Below, in pieces: positions 9,132 through 17,258 of a stretch of 64,000 nt of DNA. Every line of letters starts with the position of its first letter. Within the stretch, counting starts at the first letter, position 1. A model generated the notes under the pieces. That model was not told the DNA's origin. It searched no databases and worked only from the letters and a program-made list of their open reading frames with translations. The DNA is from Sinorhizobium fredii USDA 257 (GTDB taxonomy: Bacteria; Pseudomonadota; Alphaproteobacteria; Rhizobiales; Rhizobiaceae): positions 4,960,001 through 5,024,000 of the forward strand of contig NC_018000.1 in NCBI RefSeq assembly GCF_000265205.3. The letters run 5' to 3'. The position numbers were made by a program, and so were the translations under genes.

Positions 9132-9369
9132 AGCCAGCCTCCCACCTAGCAGCAAGCCACAACCTGTGCCAACGGGATCGTTCACGCAAGAGTTTTGATC
9201 GGCGCAATCAGCAATATAATTGATCTGGCGTCGTGCAGTCAATAGTTGCGCTTCGGGGCGGGCTTCGACTGTCTGGCGATCCCCTGGCGACTGGTTAGGA
9301 AGCCGAATGCGACGAGCTTTCGTCGACGATTTCTTATCCGCCGCCGAAACGCTTCACTTTCGCACTGAG

Positions 9370-10026
9370 TTACCGTCCCCAGTATGGCGCACGCCAACCG
9401 GCCTTAATCGCCTCCGCTTCGTCACAGAACCAGCGCTCACCCTGCTCGACGTTCACTTTGGTCTTCTTGTACCAAGGCGACCACGGCGTATGGTAAATGT
9501 GACCGTTTTCGGAGATGTTTCCCTTAATCGGGCAACCGTCAGGTGCTTCCTGCTGTGCGACCGCCCACTTTTCAGCACGGTAATCCCAAGGCGGTGTCTG
9601 CTGCTCGGTAATCCAAATGCCGATATGCTTCTGGTGCGCCTCCTCTTCGAGACCGACGTAGTCATTGGAATATTTGCGAAACGCCCAAGCGTGACCAGTC
9701 GCAACCATAGTTGCGTTTATGTCGTCGCCTCCGACCTTGCAGACAGCGATTGTTCTGCCGTAGCCGTCTTGCCCACGATCATCGCAATTGACTGTTTGCC
9801 CAAGAATAAGCCCTTCGAGAGCTGAAATGGCAGCCTTGCCGCAATTCCAGGCTTTGCCGTTTGGCTTGCTGCATTTCTGTCCGGCCTCGGGTGCGTCGAT
9901 CCCGTGCAGGCGATAAACGATTCCATTCAGCTCTATCGTGTCACCGTCGACCACACGGGGAGAGGATGTTGCCCAAACAGGGCTGCTGACCAGTGTGAAC
10001 AGAATCAACGCTAAGGCGTATCGCAT
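9370..10026 (-). CDS. Exported thermonuclease-like protein (SNase domain)
   Basis: A 218-residue exported protein. The ATG at 10026 begins a signal peptide (MRYALALILFTLVSSPVWA). The staphylococcal-nuclease fold is seen in VVDGDTIELNG, YRLHGIDAPE, and DRGQDGYGRTIAVCKV, with metal-binding Asp and catalytic Arg positions present. The C-terminal block (CPIKGNIS ... YHTPWSPWY ... GERWFCDEAEAIKAGWR) is the module common at the end of rhizobial ExoI-like nucleases. It is likely a periplasmic or secreted nuclease. The 238-base gap to hxsD argues against being in the same operon. Confidence 0.85.
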   Translation of the reverse strand: MRYALALILFTLVSSPVWATSSPRVVDGDTIELNGIVYRLHGIDAPEAGQKCSKPNGKAWNCGKAAISALEGLILGQTVNCDDRGQDGYGRTIAVCKVGGDDINATMVATGHAWAFRKYSNDYVGLEEEAHQKHIGIWITEQQTPPWDYRAEKWAVAQQEAPDGCPIKGNISENGHIYHTPWSPWYKKTKVNVEQGERWFCDEAEAIKAGWRAPYWGR

Positions 10027-10151
10027 TACAACTCTCAATTCCCCGTCCGGGTCAAGTCGCGCCTGACCTAAGAACCGCAAATCGCCAAGCGCCGCGACCA
10101 AGAAACGACGAAATCAATTAAGCACCTAATGATCTAATGCGACTCGGCTGG

Positions 10152-10838
10152 CTAATCGAGGTTTTTCCTTATCTCGTTATAACAGGCCTCGACCGGCCCG
10201 ACGTCGCGCTTTGCCAAGGCAGTCCAGTTCGAACCATCAAACTGGAAGTGCTCGATAAAGCATGTCGATTGATCGTAATCAGCCCATTGGGCGATCATAA
10301 GCTTACTGGTGAGCTGATATTTCAGGGTAAGGTACATATTGTCCTCGCCCCCGCGCGGGAAATCCAACGGCTGCCCGGTTCGATTGTTGCCCACGATTAC
10401 GAACGAGCATCCTGCTCCGCACCCGATCTGAATGACGGAATACTCGCCTGCGAAGTTCGGCCCCTCCTGCATCCCGTTTCGAATACGAGTGCGGAAGTTG
10501 TTGAACGCCTTGTCTCGCCCTTTGAAGTCAGGGAGTTTTGTTTTTCCGGTGAAGATATCAGTTATCGGGAACTGATCCGGTCGGAATACGTCGGCGTCGG
10601 CCTTAGATTCGGTAGTGGCCGATCCACTTTGGGCAGCTCCCCAAATGATAGGAGCGTAGCCTTGGTCGTAGATTTTCTTTGCACCCCAAATCGTGTCGAC
10701 ATAGTTTCGTTCGGCAAGGATGAGCGCGTTCAGCTTCGCTGCTGGCCCGATGTGATCACTTAGTTTCTCGTTCCCGTGCCTTGCCTGCAGCTCGGCAAGC
10801 GCGGCGGCCGAAATCGTCGTCACGAAGGTGGCGATCAC
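10152..10838 (-). CDS. Hypothetical protein
   Basis: A 228-residue protein read from a GTG whose first bases overlap the stop of the upstream gene (GTGA overlap), so the pair is translationally coupled. A recognisable but unnamed segment is PNFAGEYSVIQIGCGAGCSF. It also contains IWGAAQSGS and a late Cys (EACYNEIRK). A weak hydrophobic N-terminus might allow export. No domain can be named. Confidence 0.75.
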   Translation of the reverse strand: MIATFVTTISAAALAELQARHGNEKLSDHIGPAAKLNALILAERNYVDTIWGAKKIYDQGYAPIIWGAAQSGSATTESKADADVFRPDQFPITDIFTGKTKLPDFKGRDKAFNNFRTRIRNGMQEGPNFAGEYSVIQIGCGAGCSFVIVGNNRTGQPLDFPRGGEDNMYLTLKYQLTSKLMIAQWADYDQSTCFIEHFQFDGSNWTALAKRDVGPVEACYNEIRKNLD

Positions 10839-11272
10839 ATCACTTCCCGATATTTCGTAGGAATGAAGAGAGCCACACCACCGTCGGGCAACATCGACAC
10901 GCCCTGCCTGGCATCAAACATCATGCCGTTGTGGCCGAAGTGCCGCCGGATATCTGCGAGCGACGTGTGACCGTACTTCAATTCCTCGAAGTCCGAGAAT
11001 GCACCCCCAGGCTCGCCGCCCCAGTCCGTCTCAAGATAGACGATCTTGCCGGTGGAGCGTAGAAACGTTGCCGAAAGCTCGTTTCCACCCGGCAGGTGAA
11101 ATTTCACGGAGGTGTGTGGACCCATCGCCTGCGTGGAAGTCGGCTTTATTCCAAGCTGGTTGAGGGCCGCCCTGTCGCTGCCAATCGTGACTCCCGACAT
11201 AGACTGAGCCATCGCCGGTGCCGATGCGCAAACGAGGCAAATGGCCCAAAGACTCAGGTTTCTGAACAGCAT
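10835..11272 (-). CDS. Exported hypothetical protein
   Basis: A 145-residue exported protein. The ATG at 11272 starts the signal peptide MLFRNLSLWAICLVCASAPAMA, and an in-frame GTG nine bases earlier is the alternative. The mature part has GVTIGSDRAALNQLG and a later FIPTKYREVM end. Probably periplasmic. It is coupled by overlap to the 228-residue gene downstream. No family recognised. Confidence 0.78.
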   Translation of the reverse strand: MLFRNLSLWAICLVCASAPAMAQSMSGVTIGSDRAALNQLGIKPTSTQAMGPHTSVKFHLPGGNELSATFLRSTGKIVYLETDWGGEPGGAFSDFEELKYGHTSLADIRRHFGHNGMMFDARQGVSMLPDGGVALFIPTKYREVM

Positions 11273-11379
11273 TTCTGACACTCACAATTCACTTCTAATT
11301 AAACCCATAGTTCAAAACACCTTGACGAAACAACCTCATTGATGAAAGTTATGGTTGTTTCTAGGGGTGGGAGGGTAAC

Positions 11380-11520
11380 TTGCATTCAAAGATTACGATT
11401 GCCGTGGCACTTGTTGTCTCGATGTTCATGGGCTTGGTTCAGGCGTACGCTCATAGTGGCGGAACAGATGAGAATGGTTGTCACAACGACCGAAAAAGAG
11501 GGGGATACCATTGCCACTAG
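11380..11520 (+). CDS. 46-residue exported YHYH-type protein
   Basis: Micro-gene starting at a TTG seven bases after GGGAGG. It encodes a signal peptide (IAVALVVSMFMGLVQAYA) and a short His/Cys mature part, HSGGTDENGCHNDRKRGGYHCH. That HSGGTD-x2-GCH ... YHCH pattern is the small YHYH-type domain found in many proteobacterial secreted proteins, probably metal-binding. It overlaps the start of the DUF5334-like gene, so the two are likely co-translated. The exact function is unknown. Confidence 0.82.
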   Translation: MHSKITIAVALVVSMFMGLVQAYAHSGGTDENGCHNDRKRGGYHCH

Positions 11521-11795
11521 TGCGTTGCGTCTCGTTTGCAGCTCTCATCGTGCCGCTGGTTTTTTCGAGTCCTCTACTCGCCTGGGATGGCGTTGATAGC
11601 AACACAGGTGACTCTGTCGAGATTGGCAAGGGCAACCTGGTCAGACCCGGCCAGAACATCGAAATCTACGACTGGGGCTCTGCCGAGTATCGGGACGTCG
11701 AAGTTCAGTCGATCCAGGACAGTGGCGGGTCTGTCGAGGTTGAAGTCTACGACTCCAAAAGTGGCGAGTATCGGACTTTCGAAATGGAAGATTAG
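11478..11795 (+). CDS. Exported DUF5334-like protein
   Basis: About 105 residues with a signal peptide ending at LLAWDG. The mature part (SVEIGKGNLVRPGQNIEIYD, YRDVEVQSI, VEVEVYDSKSGEYRTFEMED) matches the small DUF5334 family of beta-rich exported proteins. The ATG at 11478 lies inside the YHYH gene. A GTG at 11520, touching that gene's stop, would also leave an export signal. Role unknown. Confidence 0.8.
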   Translation: MSQRPKKRGIPLPLVRCVSFAALIVPLVFSSPLLAWDGVDSNTGDSVEIGKGNLVRPGQNIEIYDWGSAEYRDVEVQSIQDSGGSVEVEVYDSKSGEYRTFEMED

Positions 11796-12047
11796 CAACC
11801 GAAGTGCTGCGGGGCGGCGTCGCTCTGGTCGGAGACGCCGCCCGACTTGGTCCCTGGGCAGTCCGGAGGTTCGGCAGATGGGGTTTCCGTATCCAACTCC
11901 GCCACCGATCTGCCGCCTAGCCCGAATGGCTGCACGACGCGTGATCTTGCTCCACGCAAGGGAGCTTCGCGATAGCGCGAGGTCCTACGCCAGCAATGGA
12001 TCGAGCCACCTGCCATTGCCCACCGCCCAGCCAAGCCTACCTGCAGC

Positions 12048-12930
12048 CTAGTAGTGCAGCTTCGCAGCGAGGGGCGCGACCGCGAGGTCTCGCTGATTTC
12101 CCTTTGCGTAGGCGAAAAAAGGCGTTCTCCTACCGTTCTCTTTGTTCAGCGTTCCTTCCCCCGAGTTGGATGACGGTGCTCCGTCCCCCGGGGGCGTAAT
12201 TCTGTTGGTTGCCTGTCTGCGAGAGTTGCGAATTGCTCGCCAATTTGGTGAGAGATGCGGCGGTGACCAAATGACCATGTCCATCAGGATGCCGCCGACA
12301 AAAACGAACTTTGCAAAAAGCGCCAATATGGTCCCGAGGAGTCCGACCCAAAACGTCGCCCGTCGCGCCCCCGAATGCTTCTCGATCACGCTGAACAGCA
12401 AACGCCCGCCGTCTAGGGTGAAACGCGGGGAGAAGATTGACGGCAGCCAGAATTATGTTGATCCAGCCCAATCAATTCAAAGCTCGAAACAAAGGGGGAT
12501 CGGCCATTGGTGGCGGTGTGAGCCAGGGCCGCCCCAGCGAGGGCTGGAAGGCGCTTGATGCATCACGAAGAAAGAGCGCATAGACGGCGAGGCAAGCCGT
12601 TCCGAGTATAATGTTGATGCATGGCCCAGCTATTGTGATCAGCCGATCTTGTGTACGCGTCCAGTTGTCCCCCTCCCAAATAGCTTCGCCACCACCCGAA
12701 TGAAGCTTGATGAGTACGGGCTTTAGCCCCAGCCGCCGGGCCATCAAGGCATGACCCGATTCATGGGCGAACACCGATACGATGATCCCGACCACGAATG
12801 AGGACCGGCACAAGACAGGGCGGCTTTGAAATGCCGCAGAGCGCAAAATTGTATTTCCTGTCGAGCAGCCTCCTCGACACCCAAGCAAGGTGCCACACCT
12901 ACACTGTTGTGCTAACGAAATGTTAACCAT
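12048..12930 (-). pseudogene. Site-2 protease (M50 family), disrupted
   Basis: Membrane zinc protease. The N-terminal part carries the catalytic HExxH as FAHESGHALMARR, followed by TIAGPCINIILG. The frame is then broken by an in-frame TGA at 12472-12474, in ALN-stop-LGWINIILAAVNLLPAF. A further one-base shift near 12418-12423 leads into the second metal motif LDGGRLLFSVIEKHSG, a last membrane segment and a basic tail. All key motifs survive across the breaks, so decay looks recent, although a read error could explain the shift. Family members cut membrane-bound regulators. Confidence 0.82.
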
Positions 12931-12986
12931 AACCGGCCACCGTCAATAGCCAACTGAAGCGAGCTAGCACCTCAGTGGAGGCAGGC

Positions 12987-13508
12987 ATGTTTCTCTTGGA
13001 CACCAGCGTTCTCAGTCATGCGCAATATAGCCGGCAGCATCCAGCGGTGGGTGCGTGGTTGGAAGAGCAGGAAAGCGTAGCGATACCGTTTCCAGCTCTG
13101 CTTGAGGTTCAACAAGGCATTTTCGAAGTAAGGCTGACCAAGCCAGACCTTGCCGCAGAACTCCTCATTTGGCTCGAGGGGCTTCTGTCGGTGGACCACG
13201 ATTTTCCAGAGATCAATCCGGAAGTCGCACGTGTCTTGGCGATGTTGTACTGTTGCGAGCCCCTCAGGCATCTCTGGTATACGAACCCGGACAGCTCAAA
13301 AAAGAAGAAGCCTGGCCAAGACCTCTTCATCGCGGCGGTGTCGATCGCACACAACATACCTATCGCTACCCTCAACAATAAGGATTTTGCGATGATTGAT
13401 CGGTATCATAGGTTGCCGGGGGCCTATAATCCGGCCTTTTCCTTCTGGATCGTCGCCCCCCCGGAGACCAGACAAACCTGTGTAGTAAGTAGGGTGAAGG
13501 TAGCCTAG
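12987..13508 (+). CDS. PIN-domain ribonuclease, VapC-like toxin
   Basis: A 173-residue protein. The ATG at 12987 is preferred over a GTG at 12975 because TGGAGG sits at ideal spacing. Acidic PIN residues are visible: Asp in FLLDTSVLS, Glu in PALLEVQQG, and Asp in PGQDLFIAAVS, with IATLNNKDF near the end. PIN toxins of type II modules cleave RNA and are held in check by an adjacent antitoxin. Here the antitoxin-like gene is convergent and overlaps the stop by three bases, instead of being upstream in an operon. Confidence 0.85.
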   Translation: MFLLDTSVLSHAQYSRQHPAVGAWLEEQESVAIPFPALLEVQQGIFEVRLTKPDLAAELLIWLEGLLSVDHDFPEINPEVARVLAMLYCCEPLRHLWYTNPDSSKKKKPGQDLFIAAVSIAHNIPIATLNNKDFAMIDRYHRLPGAYNPAFSFWIVAPPETRQTCVVSRVKVA

Positions 13509-13750
13509 CGTTTTATCGGGCCACCGCGGGCAAGGTATCGGCCTGCGGGTTCTTTCTTGGCCACCGCTTTGAAGGTCAGCTCGAAAACGCCATCGCCATC
13601 CCGGATGGTCTGCACGGTTCCACTGCGAGCGGCGTCCAACACCTCAGCGATCCGCTGCTCGGCATCCTCTCGTTCCCAAGTCTGTGCTAGTTTCTGCACG
13701 AGTCCTCGCTTTTCTCGACGGCGCATTGATAGCCGATTCCGGATAGACAT
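13505..13750 (-). CDS. Small Phd-like antitoxin candidate
   Basis: Up to 81 residues. The core WEREDAEQRIAEVLDAARSG ... TIRDGDGVFELTF resembles the Phd/YefM fold, in which a helix with (A/R)F-type residues is followed by a turn and strand (GPQ-x-I-x-RDG). The start may instead be the ATG at 13726 (MRRREKRGLV), since neither ATG has a strong ribosome site. Its stop overlaps that of the PIN gene. The pairing is inferred from proximity and fold. Confidence 0.6.
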   Translation of the reverse strand: MSIRNRLSMRRREKRGLVQKLAQTWEREDAEQRIAEVLDAARSGTVQTIRDGDGVFELTFKAVAKKEPAGRYLARGGPIKR

Positions 13751-13804
13751 GGAACATCGCGTCGAAAATACAAGAACCCGAGTTCCTGGTAGGACATCCG
13801 CACG

Positions 13805-14005
13805 CTATAAGCTATCTTTGTCTTCCGGCTCAGGAAGGGATTGTTTGCGCTTCTTTTTTAGCTTCGGTCCGGACGTCCCTGGTCTTACAATTCGGCGGGG
13901 AAGAGTGGGCCGTTCCACACCACCGTCGAGTTCTTCTCCGAACGACCGCTCATTCGAAGAAATCCCCTGAACCCCGTTATCGTTCCCCAGTCTTCCGACG
14001 GCCAC
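13805..14005 (-). CDS. Small basic protein downstream of the FtsH-like gene
   Basis: A 66-residue frame from a GTG directly abutting the stop of the FtsH-like gene (TGAGTG), which suggests coupled translation. The C-terminus is lysine-rich (KLKKKRKQSLPEPEDKD). No homology recognised. It could be a chance frame. Confidence 0.35.
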   Translation of the reverse strand: MAVGRLGNDNGVQGISSNERSFGEELDGGVERPTLPRRIVRPGTSGPKLKKKRKQSLPEPEDKDSL

Positions 14006-15952
14006 TCACGGGGTCGACCTTCCGCGTGGCACCTCCCCAACGACATTGCCGCGCACGGTGGCTTCATCTCCCTGGAGCAATTCGGAAAACCGCTCGGCTG
14101 TCATTTCGACTTCGTCAGCGAGTATCCGCGCAATGGACCGTAGTGCTTCTCGCTTCGGCTCCAGCAGTTTGACAGCCCGCTGGCGGCAGGCTTCGAGGCG
14201 CGCCTTAACGGCCCTATTCGCCGCAGGGTCGACCCTATGGAGGCGCGGGATTGTCCGCTCGTTGTACGCCTCTGCGATCAAGCTTTCCCCGAAGCCAAAA
14301 AGCATCTCCATCATCGTTGCAAGACGTGTCGCCTGCGCGAGGTCGGACGCTGCGCTACCACCAACGGAAGTCGAGTGCCCTCCGAGTGCGATCTGCTCCG
14401 CGACCATCCCGCCCAGCAGAATGGTAATTCGCGAAAGGAAGTCTTCCTTTACCGGCATCAGGGGAAAGACTGATTTGAAGTCCGTGCCTCCAAGTTCGAG
14501 CCGCTTGTCATCGATTGGCCGCGAGACGTCGATGCACAAGCTTTCGAGATTACCCGGCTGCAGGATAACACCAACCATGGCATGCCCTACCTCATGGACC
14601 GCGATGCGAAAACGCTCGTCATCGGTGAAATCTCGTCGGGCTGGCATGGCGGCTTCGATGTCCTCGATGACCACGCGGTCCCCTCCTCGCCTGCGCGACA
14701 CACGTCTCGAGTCCCGCGCTAGCTTCGCCAGGTCCGCGCCACTCCAGCCCTTCGTGTGCTTCATAGACACCAGGAGGTCGAGGTCATCGTGAGCACCCAG
14801 GTGATGACGCATGATCGCTACCCTCGCATCCAAGTCAGGCAGCGGGATTCTGATTTCCCTCTCAAGACGTCCAGACCGAAGTAGCGCTGGATCAATAGCG
14901 TCGGAGTCGTTGGTTGCACCGATGACGATTACGCCTTCTCTTCCCTCCGACGGAGCAAGGCATTCGAGCAGCCCGTTAATCACCTGCCTCTTGTAATCAT
15001 GGTTGTAGCCCCCCTCGCCAACGTTGCGTGATCCAAAAGCGTCAAACTCGTCGAGGAACACGATCGACGGCCGCGATTTCGCCGCGGAGGCGAAAAGCTT
15101 ACGCATGGCCTTTAGCATATCCCCCAAATGACCCTCGGATTGCCACCGGGCCGCGGATGCAAGAAACAGCGTTGCCTCGCAACTGTTCGCCAATGCTTGC
15201 GCGTACATCGTTTTGCCGACACCAGGAGGGCCGCTTAGCAAGATGCCTTGGTCGATATCCTCCCACTTGATCTTGCCCTCTCGCCAATCATTGAGGTCGC
15301 GGACGAGTTCGAGGCCCCATTGCTTCGCCTCACCAAAGCCTGCGAGCGTCTCCAGGCGGATGCCCGCCGGCTTACTAACCGGAAAAGGCTGCTCTTCTTC
15401 GCGTGTTGACAACGTCGTCAGGTTCTTGATGACTCGGGCCATCGGGCGCGCTCGGTACGTCGCCAGGCGCACGCGTCTCAAGGGCTGCGCGGCCAGGAAT
15501 TCGGCATCGCCATACGAGAGCGTAAATCCCGGGAAGGTACGGGCGGCCGCGACAAAGTGGGCGGCAGTCGGGGGCAAGAGATCGATTTCCGCATCGAGCA
15601 TCATCCGGACATCTGCATTCACGCTCCTGTGGCCGTCGTGGCAGATGATGGTCTGGCGGAACCGTTTCATTTTGGAAACGATCTGCCAAGGCGCGGTGTC
15701 CAGGGAGTAGCTGCCATGGACGGCCGCCATGTCCTCGCCGTCGTCGTTGCAGCCTCCGCCGGCACGGAAGAGGAGGCGCGATGCCTCCTCATAAATGAAC
15801 CCATCTTCGGGCTCAGGCACGTGCAGCAAGATAGCAAACGAGAGATGCTGACGCCTCAGGAAAGGTCGCAACTGGCGGCGTAGGGCAAAAACTACGGCGG
15901 TCACGGCAAGGTTACGCGATTCTTCGCGCTTGGTAGTATCGCGGAATGACAT
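14006..15952 (-). CDS. Soluble FtsH-like AAA+ zinc protease, copy 1
   Basis: About 648 residues from the ATG at 15952 (preceded by GAGG). A novel N-terminal domain of ~220 residues without membrane segments comes first. An AAA+ module follows: Walker A GPPGVGKT near 241, Walker B VFLDEFDAFG near 297, and arginine finger LLRSGRLER. A pore-loop-like ARWQS contains Trp. An M41-type peptidase follows, with HEVGH near 453 and the third zinc ligand Asp in SAASDLAQATRLA. True FtsH is membrane-anchored, and this one is not. It is second in an operon behind a TnsA-like gene under a LexA-box promoter. A paralogous pair lies at 35040-37631. Function unknown. Confidence 0.88.
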   Translation of the reverse strand: MSFRDTTKREESRNLAVTAVVFALRRQLRPFLRRQHLSFAILLHVPEPEDGFIYEEASRLLFRAGGGCNDDGEDMAAVHGSYSLDTAPWQIVSKMKRFRQTIICHDGHRSVNADVRMMLDAEIDLLPPTAAHFVAAARTFPGFTLSYGDAEFLAAQPLRRVRLATYRARPMARVIKNLTTLSTREEEQPFPVSKPAGIRLETLAGFGEAKQWGLELVRDLNDWREGKIKWEDIDQGILLSGPPGVGKTMYAQALANSCEATLFLASAARWQSEGHLGDMLKAMRKLFASAAKSRPSIVFLDEFDAFGSRNVGEGGYNHDYKRQVINGLLECLAPSEGREGVIVIGATNDSDAIDPALLRSGRLEREIRIPLPDLDARVAIMRHHLGAHDDLDLLVSMKHTKGWSGADLAKLARDSRRVSRRRGGDRVVIEDIEAAMPARRDFTDDERFRIAVHEVGHAMVGVILQPGNLESLCIDVSRPIDDKRLELGGTDFKSVFPLMPVKEDFLSRITILLGGMVAEQIALGGHSTSVGGSAASDLAQATRLATMMEMLFGFGESLIAEAYNERTIPRLHRVDPAANRAVKARLEACRQRAVKLLEPKREALRSIARILADEVEMTAERFSELLQGDEATVRGNVVGEVPRGRSTP

Positions 15953-16000
15953 GGAAACCTCATGTATCGCTGGATGAATACGGGCGGGTGGCAAATTGGC

Positions 16001-16633
16001 CTAGCTTCGTATTCGGCGAACCATGGTCTCAGGGCCAATGAGCGCGTCGTCGAGTTCCACGTCGACAAAGCGCTGCAGGATCAGCGACGCAATCGCCGCC
16101 ACGGGTTCCGTGTTGCGAATGGCGCTAAGGCATTCCGACATTGTGAGCGAGCCCTCCTGATCCAGGAAGGCCAGTAAACGCAGTCTGTCTGCAAGGCTGA
16201 CTGTGACATTGGCATATTGAAGAAGATCGCGGGCATTCCGAAGCCGGAAACCGCCATCGTAAACTTCATCGACAGCAACAAGGCGATACGATGCCCGTTG
16301 CTCTCTGACCGCCTGTTTAATGTGTTCGATATCGACAGCCAGCACACGGTCAGCGGCGTCGAGGAACCGCACCCCGCCGTCACGGTCAACGACCCGAAAA
16401 TCCGGGGTATGACCGCATGATCCCACTTTAACGGTGGGGCCTGGCGCGGTCCAACAGGCAACGTCGGGATTGATGTCGAGGATGCAGGCAAGATCGCGCG
16501 CCTGCCTGGAGCGGAACAAGGGCTTGCCAACACACTTCAGCGTCGGCAGCGGCTCGGAATAGTCGACGGGAGCCGGCAGATCAGAGACCGCTTTATGCGG
16601 AGACTTCCTACGAGATGACATGGCCGCACTCAC
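16001..16633 (-). CDS. TnsA-like protein lacking nuclease residues, copy 1
   Basis: 210 residues. The segment SRQARDLACILDINPDVACW ... HTPDF ... GVRFLDAAD lines up with the TnsA endonuclease core S-x2-E-R-D ... D-P-D-V ... PDF ... (E/Q)-x-K. The expected catalytic Glu is Ala and the final Glu/Gln-x-Lys is replaced by LDA, so cutting activity is unlikely. The C-terminal ~90 residues (RNARDLLQYANVTVS ... IGPETMVRRIRS) resemble the TnsA winged-helix half. It is first gene of an SOS-type operon with the FtsH-like gene, 48 bases apart. The homology is my alignment by eye. Confidence 0.7.
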   Translation of the reverse strand: MSAAMSSRRKSPHKAVSDLPAPVDYSEPLPTLKCVGKPLFRSRQARDLACILDINPDVACWTAPGPTVKVGSCGHTPDFRVVDRDGGVRFLDAADRVLAVDIEHIKQAVREQRASYRLVAVDEVYDGGFRLRNARDLLQYANVTVSLADRLRLLAFLDQEGSLTMSECLSAIRNTEPVAAIASLILQRFVDVELDDALIGPETMVRRIRS

Positions 16634-16724
16634 AACACGAACGACGTTTCATGCAGCCGCGCGGCGGGCGCGGCGGACGATCAACGTATTCGGGAAGCGA
16701 GCGCGAACAGGTTTTTCATGAAGG

Positions 16725-16756
16725 GAACATATACAGAACAAACATTTTCAAGTCAA
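16725..16756 (-). promoter_or_regulatory. LexA-box promoter of TnsA-like/FtsH-like operon 1
   Basis: On the minus strand, -35 TTGACT (16751-16756) and -10 TATATG (16728-16733) are separated by exactly 17 bases. A GTTC-TGTATAT-GTTC box (16725-16739), the alphaproteobacterial LexA consensus GTTC-N7-GTTC, overlaps the -10. LexA binding here would block RNA polymerase until DNA damage. The first start codon is about 92 bases downstream. Confidence 0.85.
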
Positions 16757-16889
16757 GGAACTTCCCGCAACTGAACAAGCGTTCGTTCGCCATCGGCGCA
16801 TTGCAGCCGATGCGAGGTCTTCCGCACCAATCAAATGGAACATCGTCCGAAAGGCAGCACTATCGCGTGAACTTGTCGGCCAAGCGCTA

Positions 16890-17258
16890 TCATTTTCGAA
16901 GATAGCTTTTCTCCCCGCTATCGGTCGTGCAGAACTTGCCGCCCCTCGGACCTGTACACAATGCACCCGACCGACAACTGCAGTCCTTGTCGGATGACGG
17001 AACCATGTCGGCGTTTCCCGCCTGGAGGAGGCCGGCTGCTCCCATGTACGACGAGCAAGATTTCTTGCTTCCGCTGACAGAGCCGTCATTGCAGATAAAC
17101 GTGTCTCCCTGACAGCCTGAAATTCCGCCCTTCTTGCCACTGCACGGCAGATTGGCCGCCTCCGAAACACCAGCCAGCGAAACCAGGACAGCAACCACGG
17201 GCGCGGCGCTCACGCGCACCGTGGCGTACATGCGTGATCCGCCGAGATAGTTCGTCAT
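16890..17258 (-). CDS. Exported cysteine-rich protein
   Basis: Up to 122 residues. A signal peptide begins at Met10 ([25 protein letters not shown]), but the upstream ATG at 17258 overlaps the helicase-gene stop by 4 bases and allows coupled translation. The mature part has two Cys-rich modules ([13 protein letters not shown] ... [14 protein letters not shown] and [18 protein letters not shown]) known from small exported proteins of rhizobia. It is probably disulphide-bonded in the periplasm. Its coupling to a cytoplasmic helicase-nuclease is odd. Confidence 0.8.
   Translation of the reverse strand: MTNYLGGSRMYATVRVSAAPVVAVLVSLAGVSEAANLPCSGKKGGISGCQGDTFICNDGSVSGSKKSCSSYMGAAGLLQAGNADMVPSSDKDCSCRSGALCTGPRGGKFCTTDSGEKSYLRK

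Noticed and set aside
12142..12558. 138-residue plus-strand frame across the protease pseudogene
   Set aside because: Antisense to a recognisable M50 sequence; no independent support.
14046..14792. 248-residue plus-strand frame opposite the FtsH-like gene
   Set aside because: Ser/Arg/Pro-rich shadow with no ribosome site.
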